From Bifidobacterium breve (GTDB lineage: Bacteria > Actinomycetota > Thermoleophilia > Solirubrobacterales > Solirubrobacteraceae): a stretch of 64,000 bases of DNA. The stretch is taken from contig CAMCVN010000003.1 in assembly GCA_945881845.1 (NCBI GenBank), forward strand, positions 1 to 64,000. Reading direction: 5' to 3'. The position numbers and the translations under genes were made by a program. Position 1 is the stretch's first letter; every line of letters starts with the position of its first letter. Below are positions 41,461 through 51,184 of the stretch, piece after piece. The notes beneath the pieces are model-generated. The model was not told the DNA's origin. It searched no databases and was given only the letters and a program-made list of their open reading frames with translations.

Positions 41461-42705
41461 GTGCGCTCTCCGATTACCTCTCTCCCAGCCAAGAACGGCA
41501 TCCTCTTCGGGATCGTCCTCGTGTCAGCGCTGCTGATCCCAGCCACCGGCGCGTTTGCTGGCATCCTCGCGCCCGAAGCCGGAGGCGGCACACCGAACGC
41601 CGAAGCGATCCGTTCGCTCTACCTATTGATCTTTGGCCTTGGCTGCATCGTCTTCTTCGGTGTCGGCGGGTTGATGATCTGGACAATCGTCCGCTACCGC
41701 GCAAGCAAGGGCGCCGTAGCGGTTCAGGTTCATGGCAACAACCGCCTTGAAGTCGGTTGGACGGTCGGGGCGGCGCTGCTGCTTGTGCTGATCTCGGTTG
41801 TAACGTTCATCAAGCTCGACCAGATCAAGAACCCGCCGAACTCAAGCGCCAACGGTCTCTCCACGCCGCAGAACGCCTCGTTCAGCAGCGGCCCGGCAAA
41901 GCCATCGCTGCCGCCGAACGGCCGCTCGCTAAACATCGACGTCAACGGCCAGCAGTACCTCTGGCGCTACACCTACGCCGATACCGACACCAACAACCTC
42001 AACAACGTCTTCTCTTACGAGCAGATGGTTGTGCCGACGAACACGACCGTAACGCTCAGCATTCGCGCGCAGGATGTTCAGCATTCATGGTGGATCCCCG
42101 AGCTAGGCGGCAAGTTCGATGCCGTCCCCGGCTACACCAACTACACCTGGTTCAACATCACCGAGCCGGGTGTCTACGACGGCCAGTGCGCCGAGCTATG
42201 CGGCCGCGGCCACGCGACGATGATCGCTTCCGTGAAGGCCGTCTCGCCCGACGAGTTCAAGCTCTGGTACGCGAGCCAGAAGGCCTCGATCGTCGCAGCT
42301 GAGAAGCAGGCCGCCACGGCGCGCAACGCGCTGATCGCGAAGGACGCTGCAGCGCTCAAGAACGCGCCGAGCGCAGACGCTCCCGCTGCTGCCCCGGCGC
42401 CAGCCGCCGCGGTCGACGGCAAGAAGATCTTCGTCGCCGGCGTGCCGGCGACCGGCGCGCTTGCCTGCGGTTCCTGCCACGCGCTAGCCGACGCTGGCAC
42501 GACGGCCGCCGTTGGTCCGAATTTGGATACGACGCTCAAGGGTCAAAGCGCGGCGATGATCAAAGCCTCGACGCTCTATCCGAACAAGCTCATCTCAAAG
42601 GGATTCGCAGCCAATATCATGCCGGCGAACTACGGCAGCTCGCTGACGAAGGCCCAGCTCGACGCACTCGTCAAGTACCTCAATGACGCTGTAAACGGAA
42701 AGTGA
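41461..42705 (+). CDS. ctaC: Cytochrome c oxidase subunit II with C-terminal cytochrome c domain (set 1)
   Basis: Cu-A motif CAELCGRGHATM; heme c motif CGSCH; GTG start. Confidence 0.92.
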   Translation: MRSPITSLPAKNGILFGIVLVSALLIPATGAFAGILAPEAGGGTPNAEAIRSLYLLIFGLGCIVFFGVGGLMIWTIVRYRASKGAVAVQVHGNNRLEVGWTVGAALLLVLISVVTFIKLDQIKNPPNSSANGLSTPQNASFSSGPAKPSLPPNGRSLNIDVNGQQYLWRYTYADTDTNNLNNVFSYEQMVVPTNTTVTLSIRAQDVQHSWWIPELGGKFDAVPGYTNYTWFNITEPGVYDGQCAELCGRGHATMIASVKAVSPDEFKLWYASQKASIVAAEKQAATARNALIAKDAAALKNAPSADAPAAAPAPAAAVDGKKIFVAGVPATGALACGSCHALADAGTTAAVGPNLDTTLKGQSAAMIKASTLYPNKLISKGFAANIMPANYGSSLTKAQLDALVKYLNDAVNGK

Positions 42706-42712
42706 TCGGAAG

Positions 42713-44407
42713 ATGACAACCACTTCAGCCGCCGCAAGCACGACAGCGATCCCAGAGGTCGTTACCAACTCTGCCGCGCCACGGCCAAGCGGCTGGCTCT
42801 CATGGCTTACCAGCACCGATCACAAGCGGATCGGGATCATGTACATCGTCGCCTCTTGGATGTTCCTCGTGATCGGCGGCGTTGAGGCGCTACTGATCCG
42901 CCTCCAGCTTGCGGTTCCCGACAACACGCTTCTCTCTCCACAGACCTACAACGCGCTCTTCACGATGCACGGCACGACGATGGTCTTCCTCTTCCTGATG
43001 CCGATGATCGCCGGCATCGCCAACTACACCGTGCCGCTGATGATCGGCGCCCGCGACATGGCATTCCCGAAGCTCAACGCGCTTTCGCTCTGGCTCTTCA
43101 TCGCCGGCGGCATCGTCTTCTACGGCTCGCTGCTGTTCAGCCCTGCCGAGTGCGGCTGGACCTGTTACGCACCGCTCTCAGAGACCGCCTTCTCTCCCTC
43201 CAACGGCGTTGACTCCTGGATCTTCCTCGTACACCTCGTAGGCGTCTCGTCGTTCGTTGGCGCGCTCAACATCTTCGTCACGATCACCAACATGCGCGCG
43301 CCGGGGATGAGCTGGGGCCGCGTGCCGCTATTCGTCTGGACGATGTTGACGCAGGCGATCCTGCTGATCATCTCGATTCCGGTGATCGCAGGCGCAGTCA
43401 CGCTGCTACTAACCGACAGACACTTCGGAACCCACTTCTACGACCCAACCAACGGCGGCTCGCCGCTGCTCTGGCAACACCTCTTCTGGTTCTTCGGCCA
43501 CCCCGAGGTGTACATCCTCGTGCTGCCTGGCTTCGGTGTGATCTCCGAGATCCTCCCGGTCTTCTCACGCAAGCCGATCTTCGGCTACAAGGCGATCGTC
43601 GCTGCGACGCTCGGCATCGCCGTAATCGGCACGCTGGTTTGGGCGCACCACATGTTCACAGTGCCACTGCCGTTCTTCCTGATGATCTTCTTCATGCTCG
43701 GCACGTACCTCGTGGCGATCCCGACCGGAGTCAAGATCTTCAACTGGGTCTTCACGATGTGGCGCGGAGCAATCGAGTTCCCGGTAGCAATGCTCTACGC
43801 GCTTGGCTTCCTTGCGACCTTCCTGCTCGGCGGCATCACGGGCATCTTCCTCGCAACCTTCCCGGTTGATTGGCAGCTGCACGACACCTACTTCGTCGTC
43901 GCACACTTCCACTACACGATCGTTGGTGGTGCAGTCTTCTCGATGATGGCCGGGCTCTACTACTGGTTCCCGAAGATGACCGGCCGGATGATGAACGAGA
44001 AGCTCGGCAGGGTCAGCTTCGCGCTGACGCTCGGCGGTTTCTGGATTACCTTCCTGATCCAACACTCGGCCGGGCTGAGCGGAATGCCTAGGCGTGTCTA
44101 CGAGTACGCTGACGTCAACAACCTCGGCACCTACAACATGATCTCGACGGTCGGCTCGTTCATCCTCGCGCTCGGCGTGCTGCTGACAATCATCAACATT
44201 CTGCAGAGCCTTAAGAACGGCGCAAAGGCAGGCCCGGACCCTTGGCGCGGCAACACGCTCGAGTGGTTCACCCCTTCGCCTCCCCCAGTCAACAACTTCG
44301 ACATTGTCCCGCGCGTGCGCTCAGTTGAGCCAATGCAGGACATCCGCCGGCAGATTGAACGGCAGGACCGCGTCGGTGAAGAGGCCGGCGTAGCCGCCGG
44401 GAGTTAG
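42713..44407 (+). CDS. ctaD: Cytochrome c oxidase subunit I, A1-type motif GHPEVY (set 1)
   Basis: WFFGHPEVYILVLPGFGVISE; HHMF; VVAHFHYTIVGG. Confidence 0.96.
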   Translation: MTTTSAAASTTAIPEVVTNSAAPRPSGWLSWLTSTDHKRIGIMYIVASWMFLVIGGVEALLIRLQLAVPDNTLLSPQTYNALFTMHGTTMVFLFLMPMIAGIANYTVPLMIGARDMAFPKLNALSLWLFIAGGIVFYGSLLFSPAECGWTCYAPLSETAFSPSNGVDSWIFLVHLVGVSSFVGALNIFVTITNMRAPGMSWGRVPLFVWTMLTQAILLIISIPVIAGAVTLLLTDRHFGTHFYDPTNGGSPLLWQHLFWFFGHPEVYILVLPGFGVISEILPVFSRKPIFGYKAIVAATLGIAVIGTLVWAHHMFTVPLPFFLMIFFMLGTYLVAIPTGVKIFNWVFTMWRGAIEFPVAMLYALGFLATFLLGGITGIFLATFPVDWQLHDTYFVVAHFHYTIVGGAVFSMMAGLYYWFPKMTGRMMNEKLGRVSFALTLGGFWITFLIQHSAGLSGMPRRVYEYADVNNLGTYNMISTVGSFILALGVLLTIINILQSLKNGAKAGPDPWRGNTLEWFTPSPPPVNNFDIVPRVRSVEPMQDIRRQIERQDRVGEEAGVAAGS

Positions 44408-44417
44408 CGCCGCAGCG

Positions 44418-45326
44418 ATGCCACAGGTAATTAGAGGCGCCACCGGCGCGGCCGCGCTAGCACCCTCGGCTGCGCGTCAGCTCGTTAACGACTACGTCGC
44501 TCTGACGAAGCCGAAGGTTCAAAGCCTGCTGCTGTTCACGACCGTGGCAGCGATGCTGATCGCTGGCCGGCCCTCGATCGCGCTGATCATCGCGACGCTA
44601 ATCGGCGGCGCGATGTCGGCCGGAGGTTCTGGCGCGATCAATCACTGGTACGACCGCGATGTCGATCTCTTGATGGAACGCACCGCCGATAGGCCGGTCG
44701 CGTCGGGACGCGTCTCGCCACGCGCAGCGCTCAGCTTCGGCCTTCTGCTCGGAGCAGCGTCTCTGGTTTGGCTGGCCGTGTTGGTAAACCCGCTTGCCGC
44801 CGCTCTCTCGTTCGCCGGCTTCGTCGGCTACGCAGTTGGCTACACGATGCTGCTCAAGCGCCGCACATGGCAGAACATCATCTGGGGAGGCGCCGCAGGA
44901 GCCGTTCCGCCGCTCGTAGGCTGGGCGGCCGTAACTGGATCGCTGAGCGGCCTCGCGATCTTCCTCTTCTTCATCGTCTTCTTCTGGACGCCGCCGCACT
45001 TCTGGGCGCTCAGCCTGCTGATGAAAGACGATTACGCCGCTGCCGGCATTCCAATGCTGCCCGTGGTCCGCGGCGAGGACGAGACTCGGCGCCAGATCCT
45101 GCTCTATTCGGTCCTGCTTTACGCCGTCTCCCAGCTCCCATTCTGCGCTGGCGGGCTCGGTGTTCCCTATCTGATCGTCTCGCTCGGCCTTGGTTCAGCG
45201 CTGATCGTGATGGCCTGGCAGCTCCGGCGCCGCGCCGACCGCGCCTCCGCCTTGCGCCTCTACCTATTCTCTCTGTTCTACCTTGCCGCCCTATTCGCAG
45301 CGATGGTCGCCGACGTCTGGCTGTAA
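44418..45326 (+). CDS. ctaB: Protoheme IX farnesyltransferase (heme O synthase)
   Basis: UbiA-type NHWYDRDVDLLMERTADRPVASGRV. Confidence 0.93.
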   Translation: MPQVIRGATGAAALAPSAARQLVNDYVALTKPKVQSLLLFTTVAAMLIAGRPSIALIIATLIGGAMSAGGSGAINHWYDRDVDLLMERTADRPVASGRVSPRAALSFGLLLGAASLVWLAVLVNPLAAALSFAGFVGYAVGYTMLLKRRTWQNIIWGGAAGAVPPLVGWAAVTGSLSGLAIFLFFIVFFWTPPHFWALSLLMKDDYAAAGIPMLPVVRGEDETRRQILLYSVLLYAVSQLPFCAGGLGVPYLIVSLGLGSALIVMAWQLRRRADRASALRLYLFSLFYLAALFAAMVADVWL

Positions 45327-45343
45327 GCTTCAGTACTCAAGTC

Positions 45344-45454
45344 ATGGATAAGAAACTCGCCCGCAAAAACAACCGCGCCGCACTGCTGATCACAGCGATC
45401 GGATTCGTCATGTTCGGCCTCTCCTTCGTCGCTGCGGCGCTCTACGTTTCATGA
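45344..45454 (+). CDS. 36-aa single-TM peptide MDKKLARKNNRAALLITAIGFVMFGLSFVAAALYVS, putative oxidase-associated subunit
   Basis: Between ctaB and the next ORF with an ATGA overlap; hydrophobic helix; in-frame inside a longer spurious ORF. Confidence 0.6.
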   Translation: MDKKLARKNNRAALLITAIGFVMFGLSFVAAALYVS

Positions 45455-45675
45455 GCGAGCAAGAACAAGAAGCCCCTCCCGCGGGAGAGAAGATCCGCCT
45501 ACCCGGAGGGAGCCTTCAGCCGGTTCTGGTCGCAGTCGGGCTCTCGCTGCTGCTTATCGGCGTACTTGGGCTGTGGTACCTCAGCGTGATCGGGCTGCTG
45601 ATTATGGTTGCCGCGATCTTCGGCTGGATCCGTGACGCTGTTCGCGAGCACGGCGAACTTCCCAGCGGCCACTAG
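45451..45675 (+). CDS. Small two-TM protein, candidate cytochrome c oxidase subunit IV-like
   Basis: 74 aa, hydrophobic, in the oxidase cluster, translationally coupled. Confidence 0.6.
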   Translation: MSEQEQEAPPAGEKIRLPGGSLQPVLVAVGLSLLLIGVLGLWYLSVIGLLIMVAAIFGWIRDAVREHGELPSGH

Positions 45676-46097
45676 CTCTCGCTAGCTGCAGGCGGTCCGG
45701 CCGCCTCCGCCGCAGACGCGGCCTCGACGTAACAGCGCACAAGGTCGCGCATTGACAGCATTCCGGCCAGCTCTCCGCCACTAACGACAATCAGGTGGCG
45801 GAAGCCGTGATGAACCATCGCCTCGGCGGCGTCGTCAAGCGACCAGTCAGGGGCCGCAAAGATCACGTCGCTAGCCATGTGCGCCTCGACGAGCTCCTCA
45901 TCTGGCGATTCACCAGCCCCGAGCGAGAGCATGATGTCGCGCTCGGTGATGATTCCTGGGCCGGGGCGTTCCGGATCGTGAACTACAGCCGAGCCGATAT
46001 GCCTTGCCGCCATCAGCGTCGCGACCTCGCGCAGCGTGTGGCTTGGGCCAACCGTCAGGACCAATTCACTCATTGCTTCGCGAACGTGCATCGTCAT
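45672..46097 (-). CDS. CBS-domain pair protein
   Basis: MTMHVREAMSELVLTVGPSHTLREVATLMAARHIGSAVV. Confidence 0.88.
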   Translation of the reverse strand: MTMHVREAMSELVLTVGPSHTLREVATLMAARHIGSAVVHDPERPGPGIITERDIMLSLGAGESPDEELVEAHMASDVIFAAPDWSLDDAAEAMVHHGFRHLIVVSGGELAGMLSMRDLVRCYVEAASAAEAAGPPAASES

Positions 46098-46228
46098 GGC
46101 TGCTCCTCCGGATTCGACGCTGCTCTGAAGATAACCCCTGCCGCGCCCGCTGTCTACAGCGCCCGGCGTAGCGCGAGCGGGCTGCGGCGAGTAATCCCGC
46201 GCTGCCGCCGACCCGTATCCAGTTAACA

Positions 46229-46624
46229 ATGCAAAGACAAGCAACCATCTCACTGCGTACAAGCCTTTACCAAGAGATCACCTCGATCGTTGAGTTCGAA
46301 TACGGCGAGGAGCTGTCGCTCGATCAGCTTGCCCACCGCGTCTCGTCGTCAAGGCGCCAGCTCCAACGCGCTTTCGCCGAAGTTGGCCATACGACCTTCC
46401 GCCAATACCTGACGGGCGTACGGATGGATCGCGCGGCCGAGATGCTGCGCAGCACTGATCTCACGGTGCGTGAGGTAGCCCACGCTGTCGGCTACCGCCA
46501 GCCAGCTCAGTTCGCCAAGGCCTTCCGTCGACGCCATGGTCGAGCGCCCTCCGACTACCGCGCAGAGAGTCGCCGCTTCGCATCTATCGGCAGCGCGAGT
46601 GCGCCAGTTGCAAGCGCCGCATAG
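46229..46624 (+). CDS. AraC-type HTH transcriptional regulator (DNA-binding domain only)
   Basis: LSLDQLAHRVSSSRRQLQRAF..TVREVAHAVGYRQPAQFAKAFRRRHGRAPSDYR. Confidence 0.88.
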   Translation: MQRQATISLRTSLYQEITSIVEFEYGEELSLDQLAHRVSSSRRQLQRAFAEVGHTTFRQYLTGVRMDRAAEMLRSTDLTVREVAHAVGYRQPAQFAKAFRRRHGRAPSDYRAESRRFASIGSASAPVASAA

Positions 46625-46726
46625 CGCCGATTTTGGCGCGACGTGGCGGCGCCGTTGAGTGGCAACGCGTCGAACATCGCTACGAGCACTCCTGCAGTCA
46701 TCAGCTACCGGTAATCTTCTGCGCCA

Positions 46727-47806
46727 GTGACTGGTCAATCGCATCGCGGCGCCGTTACCGCGAAAAACTGGATCGTGCTACTCGCGATCATCGTCGTCGC
46801 CTCCGCGATCGGCATCGCTTTCATGCTCGCGCTCAGATGGTTCCCAGAGCAGGGCTCAAACGTAGCCCCCGACATCGACACCTTCTGGGACGTGCTTGTG
46901 ATCGTCTCGGTCCCAATCTTCGTCGCCGTTACGACGATGTTGCTTTTCAGCGTCTGGCGCTGGCGCCAGCGCCCGGGCGAGGAAGATCTAGACGGCCCGC
47001 CGATTCACGGCAGCACGAAGCTTGAAGTGATCTGGACGATCGTGCCGACGATCATCATCGCCGCTCTCACTACCTACGCAGCGATCTTGCTCGTAGACAT
47101 CCAAGCTGCCCCGGCGAAGGGAACGCGCGTCGTCAACGTCAATGGCGTTCAGTTCGCTTGGGACTTCGAGACGCAGACGCCGGACGGCCCAGTCAAGACG
47201 GCGAAGCTCTATCTGCCGATCAACGAGCCGGTCAAGTTCAACGTCCGCTCAAAGGACGTAATCCACGACTTCTGGGTACCAGCATTCCGGCTCAAGGTTG
47301 ACGCGGTTCCTGGCATCACGACGACCTACAACTTGACACCAACCAAGCTCGGCACATTCGACGTCGTCTGCGCCGAACTTTGCGGTCTCGGACACGCCTA
47401 CATGCGCCAGACCGTCACCGTGATGACGCGTGAGCGTTATGACGCGATGATGGCCCGCCTTGCGGCGCCGGCGGGGACGCCGGCACCCGCAACAGACGGA
47501 GCGGCGGCCGATCTGGGCAAGACGATGTTCGTTGCGGGTAACCCGGCAACCGGAGCAACAGCCTGCGGCGCCTGCCACACGATGAAGGCTGCTGGGACGA
47601 CTGCCGCGACCGGCCCGAATCTCGATGAGGCTCTCAAGACCGCCAACGCTGCAGCAATCACGGAAATGATCGTCGATCCGAACAAGCAAGTTGCCGCGGG
47701 CTACAGCAAGGGCATCATGCCCGCCAACTACGCCACGACGATGACTAAGGCGCAACTTGCCGCTTTGGTCAAATACATTGACCAAAGCGTTCACGGAAAG
47801 GGTTAA
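46727..47806 (+). CDS. ctaC: Cytochrome c oxidase subunit II with C-terminal cytochrome c domain (set 2)
   Basis: CAELCGLGHAYM Cu-A motif; CGACH heme motif; start GTG. Confidence 0.92.
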   Translation: MTGQSHRGAVTAKNWIVLLAIIVVASAIGIAFMLALRWFPEQGSNVAPDIDTFWDVLVIVSVPIFVAVTTMLLFSVWRWRQRPGEEDLDGPPIHGSTKLEVIWTIVPTIIIAALTTYAAILLVDIQAAPAKGTRVVNVNGVQFAWDFETQTPDGPVKTAKLYLPINEPVKFNVRSKDVIHDFWVPAFRLKVDAVPGITTTYNLTPTKLGTFDVVCAELCGLGHAYMRQTVTVMTRERYDAMMARLAAPAGTPAPATDGAAADLGKTMFVAGNPATGATACGACHTMKAAGTTAATGPNLDEALKTANAAAITEMIVDPNKQVAAGYSKGIMPANYATTMTKAQLAALVKYIDQSVHGKG

Positions 47807-47809
47807 CTG

Positions 47810-49705
47810 ATGGCCGCGAAGATCCGACAGCCAGGCTGGTACCGAGCACTCGCCTTCTCGATCCTCGGTGTCCTTGTCTGCCTCGGCCTGAGCACCGGCC
47901 TCCGCGCCGCATTCACCGTGGATCCCGTCTATGACGGAGAGGCCTTCTTGCAGATCGCGCTGCTGATGGTGCCGCTCTTCTTCCTCGGCGGGATTGGCTG
48001 CTTTGACTACTGGCTGCGCTGGGCGAGTGGGCGCACCGTTGTTGACGACCATGCCGACCACGGCGCAAAGAGCTGGCGCGACTACTTCAAGGTCAACACC
48101 GACCACAAAGTAATCGGCATTCAGTACATCGTTGTCTCGATGTTTTTCATGTTCGCTGGCGGCCTGATGGCGATGCTGGTGCGCGCCGAGCTTGCGGCGC
48201 CTGGGCGTCAATTTGTCGACCCCAACACCTACAACGGGGTCTTCTCGATCCACGCGACACTGTTGATCTTCCTGTTCGTGATCCCAGTCTTCGCTGGGAT
48301 CGCCAACTACGTCCTACCGCTGATGATCGGCGCGCCGGATATGGCCTTCCCGCGCCTCAACGCGCTCTCGTTCTGGATGCTGCCGGTGGCCGGCACAATG
48401 ATGCTGCTCTCGTTCCTCGCGCCGGGAGGCTCGTTCGCGGCTGGATGGACGGCCTACGCGCCACTCTCTGTCGATGCGCCCATAGGGCAAGCTTTCTTCA
48501 CGATCGCGGTTCAGTTCGCTGGCGCCTCATCGATCGCGACAGCGCTCAACTTCCTCGTCACGATCATCACGATGCGTGCTCCCGGGATGACTTTCTTCCG
48601 CATGCCGCTGCTGGTCTGGGCCAACTTCTCAACCTCGCTGCTGGTCGTAATCGCAACGCCGTTCATTGCCGCCTCACAGTTCATGGTGCTGCTCGACCGC
48701 GCGCTCGGCTTCAACTTCTTCAATCCGGCCAACGGTGGCGACGTCCTGATGTACCAGCACGTCTTCTGGTTCTATTCGCATCCGGCCGTCTACATCATGC
48801 TTCTGCCCGGCTTCGGAATCATCAGCGAAGTCCTAGCCACGCGTGCTAGGAAACCGGTCTTCGGCTACCGAATGATGGCCTTCTCGCTGCTCGCGATCGT
48901 GCTGCTCGGGTTCACCGTCTGGGCCCACCACATGTTCGTTTCGGGAATGTCGGACTGGATTCGAATACCGATGATGATTACGACAGCGATCATCGCGATT
49001 CCAACCGGAATCAAGATCTTCTCGTGGGTCGCGACTCTATGGCGTGGTGTCATCAAGATGGATACGCCGATGCTTTGGGCCGTCGGCTTCATCTCGATGT
49101 TCACGCTCGGCGGAATATCCGGCGTCATGCTTGCGATGGTGCCGCTCGACATCCACGTCAGCGACACCTACTTCATCGTCGCTCACATCCATTACGTGCT
49201 GTTCGGTGGATCAATGTTCACGATCATGGCTGGGATCTACTTCTGGTTCCCGAAGATGACTGGGCGGATGTTCAACGAACGGCTCGGAAAGATTCACTTC
49301 TGGTTGACCTTCATCTTCTTCAACGTGACGTTTGCGCCGATGCACCTGATCGGCGTCCAAGGGATGCCGCGCAGGGTCTCGGATTACGCCGACCAGTTCG
49401 CAACTTGGAACCTGGTGATCTCGATCTCATCTTTCATTCTCGGCTTCGCATCGCTAATTTTTCTCTACAACATGATCACCTCGTGGCGTTCAGGTCCGAA
49501 GGCCGGTTCCAACCCTTGGAACTCGTTGACGATCGAATGGCAGGTCTCATCACCGCCGCCGATCTTCAACTTCGACGCGATTCCGTCGGTCGTCGGCGGC
49601 CCTTACGAGTACGGCGTTCCTGGAGCGGTCCATGCCGTCTTCAACGACACCAAGCCCGACCCGCTGCCGGTCGGCGCCGGCGCCGGCGCGGCAGAGGCGG
49701 ACTGA
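47810..49705 (+). CDS. ctaD: Cytochrome c oxidase subunit I, A2-type motif YSHPAVY (set 2)
   Basis: WFYSHPAVYIMLLPGFGIISE; N-terminal two-TM extension. Confidence 0.95.
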   Translation: MAAKIRQPGWYRALAFSILGVLVCLGLSTGLRAAFTVDPVYDGEAFLQIALLMVPLFFLGGIGCFDYWLRWASGRTVVDDHADHGAKSWRDYFKVNTDHKVIGIQYIVVSMFFMFAGGLMAMLVRAELAAPGRQFVDPNTYNGVFSIHATLLIFLFVIPVFAGIANYVLPLMIGAPDMAFPRLNALSFWMLPVAGTMMLLSFLAPGGSFAAGWTAYAPLSVDAPIGQAFFTIAVQFAGASSIATALNFLVTIITMRAPGMTFFRMPLLVWANFSTSLLVVIATPFIAASQFMVLLDRALGFNFFNPANGGDVLMYQHVFWFYSHPAVYIMLLPGFGIISEVLATRARKPVFGYRMMAFSLLAIVLLGFTVWAHHMFVSGMSDWIRIPMMITTAIIAIPTGIKIFSWVATLWRGVIKMDTPMLWAVGFISMFTLGGISGVMLAMVPLDIHVSDTYFIVAHIHYVLFGGSMFTIMAGIYFWFPKMTGRMFNERLGKIHFWLTFIFFNVTFAPMHLIGVQGMPRRVSDYADQFATWNLVISISSFILGFASLIFLYNMITSWRSGPKAGSNPWNSLTIEWQVSSPPPIFNFDAIPSVVGGPYEYGVPGAVHAVFNDTKPDPLPVGAGAGAAEAD

Positions 49706-49709
49706 GCCG

Positions 49710-50549
49710 ATGCGGACGATCCTCGTAGTCGCTAACGAGACCCTGACCGGAGGACCGCTGCTTGAACGGGCCCGCGCTGAAGCTGCAGCCGGGGAGTTGC
49801 GGGTCGTGCTTTGTGTACCGCGCCGGATCCCCACCCACGGCACTTTTATCTACTCCGACAACGTCTACGAAGCGGCTCAGGTTCGAGTCGACCTTGCTCG
49901 CGGCGTTCTGCGCGAAATCGGGATCGATTGCATCGGCGAGGTCGGCGACCCCGACCCTTACGCCGCGACGATGGACGCGATTGCCGAGCACGAGCCTGAC
50001 TTGATCCTGATCTCAACACTGCCGGAAGGCGAATCAGGCTGGCTTGCCAACAAGGTCGTTGAGCGCGTTAGTAATGCGACCGACACTCCGGTCGAACACG
50101 TGGTTACGGAGGCGAGCGCCGGCTCGCCATTCGATGTCACACTCGTCGTCGCCAATCGAACCACCAACAGCGACGCGTTGATCGCCGAGCTGCACAAGCT
50201 TTCAGACGCCGAACCGAGTGACCGCGAACGACTCTTCATCTTTGTCGTGCCGATTGAAGGAGGCGATGCAATCGCCGCCAAGCGTGCGCGCGCGCGCCTC
50301 ACCCAAGTCGTCGACCGCGCCAAGGCGCAGGAGATGCCATCGGCCGGAATGATCGGCGACCCCGACCCCTACACCGCGACGATGAACGCCCTCGCCTTCT
50401 TCGACATAGATGAGATCGTTATCTCAACCTACCCCGAGACGCGATCCGGCTGGCTTCGCGCCGACCTGATCGAACGGGTCAAGAAGTCGTCGGGACTGAC
50501 CGTCGATCACATCGTCGCCGAACCGGCATCAGCGCGGTCCGGGGCATAA
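49710..50549 (+). CDS. Tandem universal-stress-like alpha/beta domain protein
   Basis: Internal duplication: GDPDPYAATMDAI..DLILISTLPEGESGWL and GDPDPYTATMNAL..EIVISTYPETRSGWL. Confidence 0.7.
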   Translation: MRTILVVANETLTGGPLLERARAEAAAGELRVVLCVPRRIPTHGTFIYSDNVYEAAQVRVDLARGVLREIGIDCIGEVGDPDPYAATMDAIAEHEPDLILISTLPEGESGWLANKVVERVSNATDTPVEHVVTEASAGSPFDVTLVVANRTTNSDALIAELHKLSDAEPSDRERLFIFVVPIEGGDAIAAKRARARLTQVVDRAKAQEMPSAGMIGDPDPYTATMNALAFFDIDEIVISTYPETRSGWLRADLIERVKKSSGLTVDHIVAEPASARSGA

Positions 50550-50559
50550 GGAGAAGCAG

Positions 50560-51174
50560 ATGGAAGCCGCCTCAATCCCCACCCCGGTTGCGCACGACGA
50601 TCACCACCACGGGCCGCCGATCGCCAATCAAAGCTCGCGCGTTAACTCCGAGGTGCTCGGGATTCTGCTCTTCATCATCTCTGAGATCATGCTCTTCGGA
50701 GCATTCTTTGCTGCCTATTTCTTCATTCGCGTTGTCTCCGCCGACGGATGGCCTCCTGGAGAAGGCCTGCCGGTCGCGGTTGCCGCAATCAACGCCGCGA
50801 TCCTGCTCTCCTCGTCGGTCACGATGCACTGGACCGATGTCTCAGCCAAGCGCGACAACCAGCGCGCTATGCGCGTTGGCATCGTCACGACCTTCCTGCT
50901 CGGCTGCACCTTCCTCTTCATCCAAATCAACGAATACTTGCACCTTGGATTCGCGCCGAAGACGAGCGCTTCGGCCTCCGTCTTCTTCGGCCTGACCGGC
51001 CTTCATGGTGCCCACGTCCTTATCGGCCTGCTCTTGCTGTGGATGTCAGCGGTGAGGATCTTCAAGGGCAAGGTTGGGCCAGACCACCATCGTGGCCTCG
51101 AGATCCCCGGGATCTACTGGCACTTCGTCGATGCGATGTGGATCGTCGTCTTCACGACGATCTACGTGCTCTGA
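50560..51174 (+). CDS. ctaE: Cytochrome c oxidase subunit III
   Basis: SEIMLFGAFFAAYFF; FFGLTGLHGAHVLIGLLLL; YWHFVDAMWIVVFTTIYVL. Confidence 0.94.
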   Translation: MEAASIPTPVAHDDHHHGPPIANQSSRVNSEVLGILLFIISEIMLFGAFFAAYFFIRVVSADGWPPGEGLPVAVAAINAAILLSSSVTMHWTDVSAKRDNQRAMRVGIVTTFLLGCTFLFIQINEYLHLGFAPKTSASASVFFGLTGLHGAHVLIGLLLLWMSAVRIFKGKVGPDHHRGLEIPGIYWHFVDAMWIVVFTTIYVL

Positions 51175-51184
51175 GCGCGCTGCG

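Noticed and set aside
47249-48253. 334-aa minus-strand ORF
   Set aside because: Antisense to the ctaC/ctaD set 2 genes.
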